NCBI GenBank assembly: GCA_964598535.1
Contig: CAZRCI010000007.1
Location: 62,001-126,000 of the forward strand
Source of the DNA: JALHMI01 sp964598535
Lineage (GTDB): Bacteria > Planctomycetota > Planctomycetia > Pirellulales > PALSA-1355
Length of the DNA: 64,000 nucleotides
Reading direction: 5' to 3'
Position numbers and translations under genes: made by a program. Under the pieces are notes generated by a model, which saw only the letters and a list, made by a program, of their open reading frames with translations, was not told where the DNA came from and ran no database searches. This document shows positions 15,778 to 29,070 of this stretch, in pieces. The first letter of the stretch is position 1; the number at the start of each line of letters is the position of its first letter.

Positions 15778-16407
15778 CTATGGCTTGCGGCCGACCGCGA
15801 TCACGGCTGGCAGATATTGGCGGACATCCCAGTTCACCTCGTTCGGCAACCGGGCAGGATCGAACCTGGCGTCGAACTCGACGACAAAGACGCTGCCGGC
15901 GGGCGATCGATCGATGAGCGATTGAATGAGCGTGAGCATCTCCGGCTGGCGTTCGAGATAGAAGGCATACGGTGGCGAACAGAAAACGAGCCACGGCTCG
16001 GCCCCTTCGAACTTCGCGTGCGGAATCCACAAGAAGACGTTGCCGGACTCGACGAGCGTGCGTTCGCTGACGCCAAGCAGGGCCGCGTTCTGGCGAATAA
16101 CGCGGGCGGTTGGAAAGTGCTGTTCGTAGAAGGTAGCGCGGGTCGCGCCGCGACTGATCGCTTCGAGCCCCAGGGCGCCGGTGCCGGCGAACAAGTCGAT
16201 GGCCTGCCGGCCTCGGGCGTCGGTTCCGATGAGGTTGAAGACGGCTTCGCGGACGCGATCCTTCATGGGCCGCGTCCGCAGATCGCCCGTATAGAGCAGC
16301 TTTCGACCACGAAACAGGCCGCCAATGATTCGAACCGATTCGGCGGCAGAGCCGACACCGCTTTGGCGATCGTGCAATTCCGCGAGATTCTTTCGAGCGC
16401 GCGCCAA
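15778..16407 (-). CDS. rsmD: RsmD-like 16S rRNA (guanine-966 N2) methyltransferase
   Basis: A 209-residue class I SAM-dependent methyltransferase. The family block RTRPMKDRVREAVFN, which follows the RIIGG..RGRKL N-terminus, and the SAM motif DLFAGTGALGLEAISRGA are clear. Motif IV, normally DPP(Y/F), reads CSPPY here. The leading acidic residue that usually contacts the target amino group is therefore serine, while PPY is kept. Overall length and order match RsmD. A TTG codon at 16407 is the assigned start, with only a weak ribosome site. It is divergent from the cyclophilin gene and upstream of the cupin. Identity is good; full activity is an open question because of motif IV. Confidence 0.88.
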   Translation of the reverse strand: MARARKNLAELHDRQSGVGSAAESVRIIGGLFRGRKLLYTGDLRTRPMKDRVREAVFNLIGTDARGRQAIDLFAGTGALGLEAISRGATRATFYEQHFPTARVIRQNAALLGVSERTLVESGNVFLWIPHAKFEGAEPWLVFCSPPYAFYLERQPEMLTLIQSLIDRSPAGSVFVVEFDARFDPARLPNEVNWDVRQYLPAVIAVGRKP

Positions 16408-16573
16408 GGGAGATTCCTGCTGAATATTTGCATGCCCGGGGGGGAGGAGAACCTACCCCGGCGATGACGAACGGGGGCTACGTTTGCGGTGGTAAGTTCT
16501 GATATGCTAACTATACCTGACCGCCCTCGCGGCGCTCTCTGCAACCAACAACATTTTCCTCCTAGGATATCGT

Positions 16574-17689
16574 ATGAAAACCCGCCTACTGTGTGGTTTT
16601 GCCCTGATTGCACTGACGCTACCAGGGTTCAGCGGAGTGGCTTATTCCCAAGCTGCCAGCCAGGCGGCGACGGCGGACGATTTCCCCAAGCTGTACGGCG
16701 AATGGAAAGAACATCTGACGCGATTCGCCCAGCTCCGCCAACTGTTCCAGACCGATCCTTCGGCTGACAAGGCAAAGCTGCAAGTCGAGGCCGATCAGAT
16801 CGGCGAGCAGGTTCGGCAATTGATGCCGCGCCTGGTGGAATCGGCAAAGCTGGCATATACGGCAACACCAAACCAGAGCAAGGAGCTTAACGACTTTCTG
16901 GTAGCCGCGCTGGCGGACGCCGTGAACACCGACAATTACGAAAGCGCGGCCGAGCTCGCCAAACTGCTGGTTGATAACAAGCTCGAACACCAGCATTTGG
17001 ATCTGCTGGCCGGAATCGCCTTGTTCAATACGAATGAGTTTGAAGCGGCAGGCAAGCACCTGAAGGCCGCTCAGGAAAAGCAGGCCATCAACCAAAACGG
17101 CCTGCGGCTGCTCGAATCGGTCGACGATTACCGGACCAAATGGGCACGCGAACTGAAGTTTCGCGAAGCCGACGCCAAAGCGGGCAATCTGCCCCGGGTG
17201 AAATTCGAAACCACGAACGGAGATATCGTCATCGAGCTGTTTGAGGATCAGGCCCCCAACACCGTCGCCAACTTCATCAGTCTCGTGGAAAAGAAATTCT
17301 ACGACGGGCTGTCCTTCCATCGCGTTATCCCGGGCTTCATGGCGCAGGGCGGTGATCCCAATGGTGACGGTTCGGGCGGACCGAAGTACACGATTCCGGA
17401 CGAAGTCGGAAACCCGGACCACCGCGAACACTTCCGCGGAAGCCTGAGCATGGCCAAGACCCAGGCGCCGGATTCGGGCGGTTCGCAGTTCTTCCTCTGC
17501 TTCGTGCCGACATCGCATCTGGACGGGCTGCACACGGTATTCGGCCGAGTGGTCGAAGGCCTGGACGTGTTGCCTAAAATCACGCGCACCGAAGGCGTGC
17601 CGGGCCGGCCCACCCCCGACAAGATCCTGAAGGCGACCGTAATCTCGAAACGAAATCACCCGTACCAACCGAAGACCAAGCCGGAATAG
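16574..17689 (+). CDS. Exported cyclophilin-type peptidyl-prolyl isomerase
   Basis: A 371-residue protein. A signal peptide (to about residue 26, ending VAYSQA) is followed by a helical N-terminal region (about 30-200, TPR-like) and a cyclophilin domain (about 207-360). The cyclophilin core shows the order F-x-T-x-x-G-D-I-x-I-E-L, FYDGLSFHRVIPGFMAQGGD, GSLSMAKT, GGSQFFLCF and LDGLHTVFGRV. The catalytic Arg in FHRVIPGFM and the QFF segment are intact. It should catalyse prolyl isomerisation on proteins in the periplasm. TAGGAT sits just before the ATG. It is a single gene with a strong terminator, divergent from rsmD. Confidence 0.92.
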   Translation: MKTRLLCGFALIALTLPGFSGVAYSQAASQAATADDFPKLYGEWKEHLTRFAQLRQLFQTDPSADKAKLQVEADQIGEQVRQLMPRLVESAKLAYTATPNQSKELNDFLVAALADAVNTDNYESAAELAKLLVDNKLEHQHLDLLAGIALFNTNEFEAAGKHLKAAQEKQAINQNGLRLLESVDDYRTKWARELKFREADAKAGNLPRVKFETTNGDIVIELFEDQAPNTVANFISLVEKKFYDGLSFHRVIPGFMAQGGDPNGDGSGGPKYTIPDEVGNPDHREHFRGSLSMAKTQAPDSGGSQFFLCFVPTSHLDGLHTVFGRVVEGLDVLPKITRTEGVPGRPTPDKILKATVISKRNHPYQPKTKPE

Positions 17690-17729
17690 AAGCAGGTCTA
17701 CCGCGTCTGATCTTGCGATCGTTTGCAGA

Positions 17730-17767
17730 GGCCCGGATCCCTCCGTCCGAGGGACCCGGGCCTTTTT
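17730..17767 (+). terminator. Intrinsic terminator of the cyclophilin gene
   Basis: GGCCCGG-ATCCCTC pairs with GAGGGAC-CCGGGCC around a short loop and is followed by TTTTT (17763-17767). It starts 40 bases after the stop codon. Confidence 0.88.
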
Positions 17768-18080
17768 GATGCGCGGACCTGTAGGCCGCTGCAATGCGTT
17801 TTCGCCGGCCGGCCGGCGCGATCTCCATTTGTCGCAGTCAGCAGAAGCGTTACTGATACTAAACCGACTCCATTCATAATTCGATAAACTCAATGAAATT
17901 AAATACTTACAGCTATCGAAAGCCGCTTTTCAGGAGGCCTGAACCTTGTGCTCCCAGGCAGGCTCTGAACTAAAAAAACTGCTTGACGAAATGCCTCAAG
18001 CCGTCTAGGTTAGCATGTTCGCCATAAATTCTGGGCGATCACTCTATTTGAATTGAAAATATTACTGAGCCCCCGCTGTC
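17768..18080. promoter_or_regulatory. A/T-rich promoter region ahead of the LysR/gltBD genes
   Basis: This 313-base gap is clearly more A/T-rich than its surroundings, especially 17860-18060. It contains a predicted promoter: -35 TTGACG (17983-17988), 17 bases, then a weaker -10 TAGGTT (18006-18011). A run of seven A's lies just upstream of the -35. LysR proteins usually bind their own promoter region, so an operator is expected here, but I could not single out a T-N11-A box with confidence. Confidence 0.45.
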
Positions 18081-19160
18081 ATGCACCTCAAATCCCTGAA
18101 GGTTTTCTGTGATGTCGTGGGCTGGCGAAGCTTTTCCAGGGCCGCCGATGAGAATGGAATTTCTCAAAGCGGTGCGAGCCAGGTCGTCAACCAGCTTGAG
18201 CGCCGGCTAGGCGTGAAGTTGATCGATCGCTCGAAACGGCCCTTTGTGCTGACCCCCGAGGGAGAGACCTACTACGAGGGCTGTCGCAAGCTCGTGCAGC
18301 GCTACGACGCCCTGGAAGATCAGGTTCGCACGCTGCATGAAGAGGTCTCCGGGCGCGTGCGGGTGGTGTCGATCTACTCGGTCGGTCTGCACCACATGAG
18401 CCGCTACTTGCAGCAGTTCCTGGCTCAATATCCCAAGGCCAACGTGCGGCTCGAATATCAGCATCCGCATCGGGTGTTCGAAGCCGTCGAAAGAGATCAT
18501 GCCGATCTGGGGCTGATCAGCTATCCCCCCCGGGCCTCGCGCACGATCGAAGCCATTCGCTGGCGTGAAGAGCCGATGGTCCTCGTTTGTGCGCCGACGC
18601 ATCGTCTGGCGGAGCGCGAGCGGATCAATCTCAGCGATCTGTCCGGCGAACGGATGATCGGCTTCGACAGCGACCTGACCATTCGCCGCGAGATCGACCG
18701 CGTGCTCCAGATCAATCACGTCGAGGTGCGCGTGGCCATGGAGTTCGACAATATCGAGACCATCAAGCGGGCGGTCGAGATCGACGCCGGCGTGGCCTTG
18801 CTGCCCGAGCCGACCGTGCTGCGTGAGGTCGAGGCTGGCACTCTGGCGATGGTTCCGCTCGAGAGCGACGAACTCGTGCGTCCGCTGGGGATCATTCATC
18901 GCCGCGGCAAGGAACTAGGGAGCACGACGCACCGATTCATCGAGTTGCTGCAATCCGAGGGGCAGCAGGCCTGCCGAACGTGCCAACGCGAGGCCGGCCG
19001 CGTGTGGAACGGCGAAGCGGCGCAGACCGCGAGCGAATCGGCCAGCCTCGGCGGTCTGGAATCGGCCAGCCTCGACGGTCTGGTCGAACATACCGAACAC
19101 GAAACTCAAAACCAGCAGCTTGCGCGGCCCCGCCGCGTGGCAAGCATCAAGGCGAAGTAG
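18081..19160 (+). CDS. LysR-type transcriptional regulator
   Basis: A 359-residue regulator. The N-terminal winged helix-turn-helix (HLKSLKVFCDVVGWRSFSRAA, then SQSGASQVVNQLERRLGVKL) is typical of LysR. The co-inducer domain spans about 90-295 (VRVVSIYSVGLHHMSRYL..., HADLGLISYPP, GVALLPEPTV). The last 60 residues are an extra low-complexity tail containing an eight-residue duplication (ESASLGGL/ESASLDGL), so the protein is longer than the usual 300-310 residues. It lies 20 bases before gltB on the same strand. GltC of Bacillus is a LysR activator of glutamate synthase, so control of gltBD by nitrogen or 2-oxoglutarate status is a fair inference, not shown. Confidence 0.88.
   Translation: MHLKSLKVFCDVVGWRSFSRAADENGISQSGASQVVNQLERRLGVKLIDRSKRPFVLTPEGETYYEGCRKLVQRYDALEDQVRTLHEEVSGRVRVVSIYSVGLHHMSRYLQQFLAQYPKANVRLEYQHPHRVFEAVERDHADLGLISYPPRASRTIEAIRWREEPMVLVCAPTHRLAERERINLSDLSGERMIGFDSDLTIRREIDRVLQINHVEVRVAMEFDNIETIKRAVEIDAGVALLPEPTVLREVEAGTLAMVPLESDELVRPLGIIHRRGKELGSTTHRFIELLQSEGQQACRTCQREAGRVWNGEAAQTASESASLGGLESASLDGLVEHTEHETQNQQLARPRRVASIKAK
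19035..19082. repeat. 24-bp in-frame tandem duplication in the LysR tail
   Basis: Units 19035-19058 and 19059-19082 are 24 bases each and differ by one base. They encode ESASLGGL and ESASLDGL. They lie after the ligand domain in the low-complexity extension. Confidence 0.9.
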
Positions 19161-19180
19161 TAAGCGCAAGGGAATCCGCC

Positions 19181-23744
<4,564 letters not shown>

Positions 23745-23752
<8 letters not shown>

Positions 23753-25232
23753 AGTTAACGGATTTATGAAGTACGAGCGGGTATACGTTCCCAAGGAGCC
23801 GGTACCCGAGCGCTTGAAGCATTACAACGAGTTTCTCAAGGTGATCTCGCCGGAAGAGATGCGCACGCAAGGCGCGCGGTGCATGGACTGCGGCATCCCG
23901 TTCTGCCACACGGGCTGTCCGCTGGGGAACATCATTCCGGACTGGAATGACCTGGTCTATCGCGACCAGTGGCGCGACGCGATCGAGCGGCTGCACGCGA
24001 CCAATAACTTCCCCGAGTTCACGGGCCGGGTGTGCCCTGCCCCGTGCGAAGCGGCCTGCGTGCTGGGAATCAACGAAGATCCCGTGGCGATCAAGCAACT
24101 CGAAGTTTCGATCGCCGACCGTGCGTTCGACGAAGGTTGGATTCGCCCCGAGCCGCCCGAGTCGCGCAGCGGCAAGAAGGTGGCCGTGGTCGGCAGCGGC
24201 CCCGCGGGCCTGGCCGCCGCGCAGCAACTCAACCGCGCGGGCCACTCGGTGACCGTGTTCGAACGTGCCGATCGCCCGGGCGGGCTCTTGATGTACGGCA
24301 TTCCGGATTTCAAGCTCGAGAAATCGCGCGTTTGGCGGCGCGTCGATCAGATGCGAGCCGAGGGCGTCGAATTTCGCACGGGCGCCAACGTGGGCGTGAA
24401 CGTTTCGGTCGAAGAGTTGCGCGACCAGTACGACGCGTTGCTGCTGACCGGCGGCTCCACGCAACCGCGCGACCTGGCCATTCCGGGACGCGATCTGAAG
24501 GGCGTTCACTTTGCCATGGAATTCCTGCCTCAGCAGAACAAGGTGAACCAGGGCGACACGCTCGGCGATCAGATCCTGGCGACCGGCAAGGATGTGATCG
24601 TGATCGGCGGCGGCGACACCGGCAGCGACTGCACGGGCACTTCGAATCGACAAAGCTGCAAGAGCCTCACACAGTTCGAGTTGTTCCCCGCGCCGCCTGA
24701 CGTGGGGCCCTATCCGCGTGCTGTGGAGCGGCCGGCAACCACGCCCTGGCCCTACTGGCCCGTGATCTTCCGCACCAGCACCTCGCACGAGGAAGGTTGT
24801 CAGCGCGAGTTCAGCATCGAGACCAAGGAATTCATCGGCGATGAGTCGGGGAACGTGAAGGGGCTTCGCACGGTGCGCGTCGAATGGGTGAAAGACAACG
24901 CCGGCCGGCTTAGCCCGCGCGAAGTGCCCGGCAGCGAGAATATCTGGCCGGCTCAGCTCGTGCTGCTGGCGATGGGCTTCGTGGGGCCCGAGAAACGCGG
25001 CGCAATCGAGCAGCTTGGCCTGGAACTCGATCCGCGCGGCAACGTGAAGTGCAACTCGGATTACATGTCGAGCGTCGACGGGGTGTTTGCCGCAGGCGAC
25101 ATGCGGCGCGGCCAGTCGCTCGTGGTGTGGGCGATCCACGAAGGGCGCGAAGCGGCCCGGGCGATCGACAAGTACCTGATGGGCGTGACGCACCTGCCAA
25201 GCGTCAATGCGGGCGATTTTGCGTGGAAGTAA
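23745..25232 (+). CDS. gltD: Glutamate synthase small subunit
   Basis: A 495-residue FAD/4Fe-4S reductase that feeds NADPH electrons to GltB. N-terminal cluster cysteines are visible in ARCMDCGIPFCHTGCPLGN and in CPAPCEAACVLG. The FAD-binding motif VAVVGSGPAGLAAAQQL, the second dinucleotide site VIVIGGGDTGSDC and the C-terminal GVFAAGDMRRGQSLVVWAI are all present. The ATG lies inside the end of gltB, which gives tight translational coupling. Length and motif order are normal for the bacterial beta subunit. A strong terminator follows. Confidence 0.97.
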
Positions 25233-25260
25233 TTTCCGCGGTCGCCGAGCTGAAATTTCC

Positions 25261-25293
25261 AAGAAGCCCCCGGCCCTGACCGGGGGCTTTCTT
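25261..25293 (+). terminator. Intrinsic terminator after gltD
   Basis: GCCCCCGG/CCGGGGGC (25266-25273 with 25280-25287) with a six-base loop, flanked by AAGAA and TTTCTT, which extend the stem and supply the T tract. Confidence 0.88.
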
Positions 25294-25299
25294 GTTGGA

Positions 25300-25333
25300 G
25301 GGGCGTTGCGAACGCATACCGAGGCAACGCCCC
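25300..25333. repeat. Perfect 10-bp inverted repeat following the gltD terminator
   Basis: GGGGCGTTGC (25300-25309) and GCAACGCCCC (25324-25333) form a perfect stem with a 14-base loop. No T tract follows, so it is not a standard terminator. It could be an RNA 3'-end stabiliser or a protein-binding site. Confidence 0.7.
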
Positions 25334-25716
25334 CAGCCCACAGCCGCGAGATGGACGCTCCGGCTCATCACGCCCCTTCGCGGCCTGCTCGTTCGCGTAC
25401 AAATTATATCGCCGCCGGGCGCGCACCGTTTGCGCCCGCGTGCGTAGGAACAGCAGGCGGCATAACCGGCTTGATGAGTACGACGGTTATGGGCGGAAGT
25501 GCGCCCCGAGAACTGGAGGGATATGCCGGTTGTTTCGAGCAGGGAATATTGCCAGATCACAAAAGCTTTACGGCATCCGTGAAGAAACTTGATAGCGGAT
25601 GTCGAATATAGCTGTGAACGGCAGTTTGGCGATCAGGCAAGGCCTGAGCGTCGAACGCAACGCGAGATGTGGCAGGCGGCCCCGACACGCGGAACCAGAG
25701 TGCGGAGGTAATTCCC
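25334..25716. other. Intergenic stretch before the response regulator, no gene supported
   Basis: About 380 bases. Open frames here have no ribosome site or recognisable family. The only clear signal is GCGGAGG just before the response regulator start. The promoter of that gene should lie here, but no convincing hexamer pair was found. Confidence 0.5.
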
Positions 25717-26130
25717 ATGCACGACATCCATGGCAGCCAGGTTCGAATCCTGGCGATCGATCATCACCCGGAAGTGCTCAACGAAGTCGCTCGGATCTTG
25801 CACCGGCTCGGCTATGAGTGCTTGCGCGCCAGCGGGCTGCAGGATGCGCCAGCCTGTCTGGGGCAACAGATTCCGGACCTGATCATTGCCGACATTGGTT
25901 TGGCGCGGCAGGGCGTGCAAGCATTTTGCAACGAACTTCGGCGTTCGTGCGACCTGGATGAGGACGTGCCGGTGATGTTCCTGTCGGCGATGCAGTCTCC
26001 CGACATTATTCGCCGGGCCGATGCCGGCGGCGGCACTTACTACCTGCGAAAGCCATTCGACGCCCCCGTTTTCGTCGAGCTAGTCGAAAAAACACGGCGC
26101 TCGCCGCGGCCTCACCTGGCCACGGCCTGA
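25717..26130 (+). CDS. Stand-alone response regulator receiver protein
   Basis: A 137-residue protein consisting of one receiver domain. ATG 25717 has GGAGG upstream (about eight bases). The first strand VRILAIDHHPE supplies one acidic residue where two or three are usual (the second is His), so metal binding may be weaker. The phospho-acceptor Asp is in LIIADIGL, the Ser/Thr switch is the Ser of MFLSAMQ, and the conserved Lys is in LRKPFD. There is no output domain, so it would pass phosphate on or act by protein contact. No kinase is adjacent; the hybrid kinase at 7.3-10.1 kb is too far away to link. Confidence 0.85.
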   Translation: MHDIHGSQVRILAIDHHPEVLNEVARILHRLGYECLRASGLQDAPACLGQQIPDLIIADIGLARQGVQAFCNELRRSCDLDEDVPVMFLSAMQSPDIIRRADAGGGTYYLRKPFDAPVFVELVEKTRRSPRPHLATA

Positions 26131-26181
26131 ATGCCCTGGATTCATCTATCCCGAAATCTCCACCGACGGAACGAACGAGAG

Positions 26182-26217
26182 GCCCCCAGGGAAAGGACAT
26201 CCCTGGGGTTTCTTTTT
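26182..26217 (+). terminator. Intrinsic terminator after the response regulator
   Basis: CCCCAGGGA (26184-26192) pairs with TCCCTGGGG (26200-26208) around a seven-base loop and is followed by TTTCTTTTT. Confidence 0.88.
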
Positions 26218-26332
26218 GCGCTTATGGGACTGGGTGGCGCCACCGATTTGACGCCTCCCGACGAGGCGAGATAATACGGTTCTGGGGGGTGCGAATCTCC
26301 GAAAGTCTTTGCCCGGTGGAGGGACCAACGTC

Positions 26333-26695
26333 ATGGAAACGCAAACGCCCGAGCAATTGGCTAAAAAGAAGTGCGTGCCGTGCGAGGGTGGTGTGGCAAA
26401 ATACTCGCTCGCGGAATCGCAGGCCCAACTCGATAAGCTCTCGGGCTGGCGACTGACGCACGACGGTCAGCGCATCCGCAAGGACTGGGTGGTAAAGCAC
26501 TTCCTGGCCGGCATCGAGTTTTTTAACTCCGTGGCCGAATTGGCCGAGGAGGAAGGCCACCATCCAGATCTGCACCTGGAAAGCTATCGCAACGTGGGAA
26601 TTGAAATCTACACGCATGCGATTGGCGGCCTCTCGGAAAATGACTTTATCCTGGCGGCGAAAATCGACGAGCTGCCCATCCGCCTCAAACCATAG
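26333..26695 (+). CDS. phhB: Pterin-4a-carbinolamine dehydratase
   Basis: A 120-residue protein. ATG 26333 is chosen because GGAGGG sits nine bases upstream; the open frame could begin 24 bases earlier. The family core is clear: LSGWRLTHDGQRIRKDWVVK, F..GIEFFNSVAELAEEEGHHPDL and a final TH..GGLSENDFILAAKID. The catalytic His-His-Pro of EEGHHPDL and the later His of YTHAIGG are present. It recycles 4a-hydroxytetrahydrobiopterin after aromatic amino-acid hydroxylation. No phenylalanine hydroxylase is nearby, so a moonlighting or pterin-repair role linked to molybdopterin or folate is possible. The N-terminus CVPCEGG is common in bacterial members. Confidence 0.93.
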   Translation: METQTPEQLAKKKCVPCEGGVAKYSLAESQAQLDKLSGWRLTHDGQRIRKDWVVKHFLAGIEFFNSVAELAEEEGHHPDLHLESYRNVGIEIYTHAIGGLSENDFILAAKIDELPIRLKP

Positions 26696-26704
26696 GCCGC
26701 GAGC

Positions 26705-27388
26705 GTGGCGCAATCTCCCTTGGAAGTTCCCGAGTCGCTCGCGCGACGGTTCGAGGTCGCCGAGTGCGAAGTTTCGATTCGTGAGCGCATCTACCGGTTG
26801 CTTAAACCGCGAAATGTCGACGATCTGATCAGCGAGGAGGACTTCGCCCTCGATGAGCGAATCCCCTACTGGGCTGATGTCTGGCCCAGCGCGCGAATTC
26901 TGGCGGAACGTCTGGCCGGGCATCAAGGCGCCGGTCAGCGGCTGCTGGAATTGGGCTGTGGCATTGGCTTGCCGGCTATCGTCGCGGCCGCGGCGGGCTA
27001 CGAAACGCTGGCCACGGATTATTATGCCGAGGCCCTGGAATTCACCGAGGCGAACGCGCACCGCAATGGCGTGATGAACGTTGATTCGCGCCTGGTCGAC
27101 TGGCGGCGGATGCCCGACGATCTTGGCACGTTCGACGTGGTCGTGGCGGCCGATGTCCTTTATGAACAGCCTCAGGCCGCGCTGGTGGCAAGCGTCATCG
27201 AGCGTTGTCTCGCTCCCGGAGGCCTGGCAATCGTCACCGACCCTGGCCGGCGCACGGCCGAAGTGTTTATCGACGTCTGTCGCGACCATGATCTGGTAGC
27301 CGTGCTGGCGGATCGGGTTCCTACGACGGACGCGGGCGCGGCCCTGACCGTGACGCTCTTCGAAGTTCGCCGGATAATGGCGGAGTAA
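26705..27388 (+). CDS. Class I SAM-dependent methyltransferase (METTL21/NNMT-like)
   Basis: A 227-residue methyltransferase with GTG start, nine bases after phhB. The segment DERIPYWADVWPSARIL just before motif I (LLELGCGIGLPAIVAAAAG) is characteristic of the METTL21/METTL23 protein-lysine and nicotinamide methyltransferase group. Motif II has an acidic residue in ATDYYAEAL, and the post-motif III block reads FDVVVAADVLYE. It lacks a recognition domain, so the substrate (protein lysine or a small molecule) is open. Codon use matches its neighbours. Confidence 0.85.
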   Translation: MAQSPLEVPESLARRFEVAECEVSIRERIYRLLKPRNVDDLISEEDFALDERIPYWADVWPSARILAERLAGHQGAGQRLLELGCGIGLPAIVAAAAGYETLATDYYAEALEFTEANAHRNGVMNVDSRLVDWRRMPDDLGTFDVVVAADVLYEQPQAALVASVIERCLAPGGLAIVTDPGRRTAEVFIDVCRDHDLVAVLADRVPTTDAGAALTVTLFEVRRIMAE

Positions 27389-27527
27389 CGTATATTCGGC
27401 CTTAAAAACAGCTTGTTTCAGGCCAATTCGGCTCCCCTGAGAGAATTGACGGACTTCGGCTGGCCGAGGAAAATAGAGGGTCATTCATCCCCTATCCGCG
27501 TCCTCCCCTCGTGTGAGCTTGCCGATC

Positions 27528-28706
27528 ATGCAATGCGCCGCTTGCCACCACTCGTTCGACGTCGAGAACGAGTCCCGTCTTCTGCCCGCCGTTTGCCCGG
27601 CGTGTGGTTCCAAGGTCGGCTCCGTTGCGGTGGCCGTGGCCACGGCCGAACCCGTGGACGTGGAACCTGTCTCGTTCGAGCAGGCCGAACCGAATGAAGT
27701 GGCCGCGTCTTCCGCGGAGCCGGTGGAAGCAGCTCCGATCAAGCCGGCGAAAGCCAAGGGCGGCGGCGCTCGCCGAGCATTAAACGATCTCCTGCTTTCG
27801 CTGTTTTTTGTGGGTGCAATCGTGATCGCCGTAATGTCGGCGCTGGTTGCCATGTGGGCGATGAAGCAGCGTGACGCATTCAAGGACCAGGCCGTACAGG
27901 GCACCAAGGCGGTGAATGCGATGGTCGACGCGGCGGCTAATTCCAGCCGGCTCAAAGGACCAGCAAATGCCCAGGCCCGCCAGGAAATTTTTGCGCCCGC
28001 GATCGACTACTACAAGGCGATTGGCGACGAGCTTCGCAAGGATCCCGAAAGTCTTGATCGGGCCGCCGAGGCGTACCAACGCTCCGCCGCGTTGCAAGCC
28101 AAGTCTGGCAAGAGCGCCCTGGCTTTCGACCTGCTCTCGGCCGCCGACTTATTCGACAAAATGATGAAGGCCGAGTATGAGCCTTCGAGATACCCAAGCT
28201 TGAAACAGAACGCCCTGTCGATCACCACCCCCATGGAATGGGCGATGGTCAAGGATACGCCGATGGCGGCGCACGCGTTTGGGCTCATGCAATCCTTTGG
28301 CATGACAGAGGCCAGTCTGCGCTCGCTTGCTGACAAGCATCCTACATCCCCTGCCTTCCGCGATGATCTAGCGACAATTCTAACCTACTCCGGAACGCTG
28401 CAAACCGCGGTGCCAGATCGGCACTCGTTTGCCATGCAAGCCTGGGTCGAAGCACGCGATTTGCTCGAAACGCTGGCTCGCGAGCAGCCGGGCAACGTGG
28501 AGTATCAGACGCGTCTGGCGCAAGCCTTGACGTCGCTCGCCAACCTTCAGAAGCAACACGATCAGAAGGATGACGCCATCGCGAACCTCAAACGAGCCGT
28601 GGAAGTTCGTGAGCAACTGACGCAGTCGAATCCTGAAGACAAGGAATTGGCCTCGGAATTGACCAAAGTCAAGAATGACCTGGCAAAGCTGGAATCGGCG
28701 GGTTAA
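27528..28706 (+). CDS. Zinc-ribbon, single-pass membrane protein with C-terminal TPR-like repeats
   Basis: A 392-residue protein with ATG 27528 chosen so that the chain starts MQCAACHHSFDVE; a GTG at 27513 adds five residues and neither has a good ribosome site. Two CxxC pairs (QCAAC and CPACGS) make a small N-terminal zinc ribbon, followed by a Val/Glu/Pro-rich linker. A membrane helix lies at about 90-112 (LLLSLFFVGAIVIAVMSALV), and the rest is helical. The C-terminal part (about 275-392) contains TPR-like helices such as RLAQALTSLANLQKQHDQ and AIANLKRAVEVREQLTQ. This build is common in planctomycetes for scaffolding proteins of unknown role. It is followed 43 bases later by cutA. Confidence 0.8.
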   Translation: MQCAACHHSFDVENESRLLPAVCPACGSKVGSVAVAVATAEPVDVEPVSFEQAEPNEVAASSAEPVEAAPIKPAKAKGGGARRALNDLLLSLFFVGAIVIAVMSALVAMWAMKQRDAFKDQAVQGTKAVNAMVDAAANSSRLKGPANAQARQEIFAPAIDYYKAIGDELRKDPESLDRAAEAYQRSAALQAKSGKSALAFDLLSAADLFDKMMKAEYEPSRYPSLKQNALSITTPMEWAMVKDTPMAAHAFGLMQSFGMTEASLRSLADKHPTSPAFRDDLATILTYSGTLQTAVPDRHSFAMQAWVEARDLLETLAREQPGNVEYQTRLAQALTSLANLQKQHDQKDDAIANLKRAVEVREQLTQSNPEDKELASELTKVKNDLAKLESAG

Positions 28707-28749
28707 CCGCCGACCGGTGCTTTCGCCTCAGCCTGGTTTTCAACCGCGC

Positions 28750-29070
28750 ATGCCGCAAATCATTCAGGTCGTCACCACTACGGCTACCCGAGACGATGTC
28801 GAGCGCATTGGCCGCGTGCTTGTCGAACGCCGCCTGGCTGCCTGCGCGCAAATCGATGGCCCCATTACCAGCATCTATCGCTGGCAGGGCGCGATTGAAA
28901 CCGCCGAGGAATGGCGGTTAACACTGAAGAGCCTATCGACGCTCTACGAGCGATTGGAACTGTCGATGCGCGAGCTCCACCCCTATGAGACGCCAGAGAT
29001 CGTGGCAACGGCCGTGAGTGAGGTTTCCGAGGCTTATCAAAGATGGGTCGAGAGCGAAGTGGTTGATTAA
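28750..29070 (+). CDS. cutA: CutA-family divalent-ion tolerance protein
   Basis: A 106-residue CutA1 homologue. The ATG at 28750 gives the standard N-terminus (PQIIQVVTTTATRDDVERI); the open frame extends upstream without family similarity. Typical blocks are RLAACAQIDGPITSIYRWQG, E.AEEWRLTLKS and LHPYETPEIVA. CutA proteins form very stable trimers and bind Cu(II); the role in metal tolerance is accepted but indirect. It is the last gene of the 26.3-29.1 kb same-strand run. No metal exporter is adjacent; the cation diffusion facilitator is 33 kb away. Confidence 0.95.
   Translation: MPQIIQVVTTTATRDDVERIGRVLVERRLAACAQIDGPITSIYRWQGAIETAEEWRLTLKSLSTLYERLELSMRELHPYETPEIVATAVSEVSEAYQRWVESEVVD

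Noticed and set aside
18980..19180. Extended N-terminus for glutamate synthase
   Set aside because: The open frame continues upstream through the LysR tail, but ATG 19181 has a ribosome site and leaves a sensible 24-residue propeptide before the catalytic Cys.
25737..25753. A perfect tRNA T-arm look-alike (CCAGG, TTCGAAT loop, CCTGG)
   Set aside because: It lies inside the response regulator coding sequence. There is no matching acceptor stem, anticodon arm or D-arm in the 50 bases upstream, so it is not a tRNA; no integrase or direct repeat suggests an attachment site.
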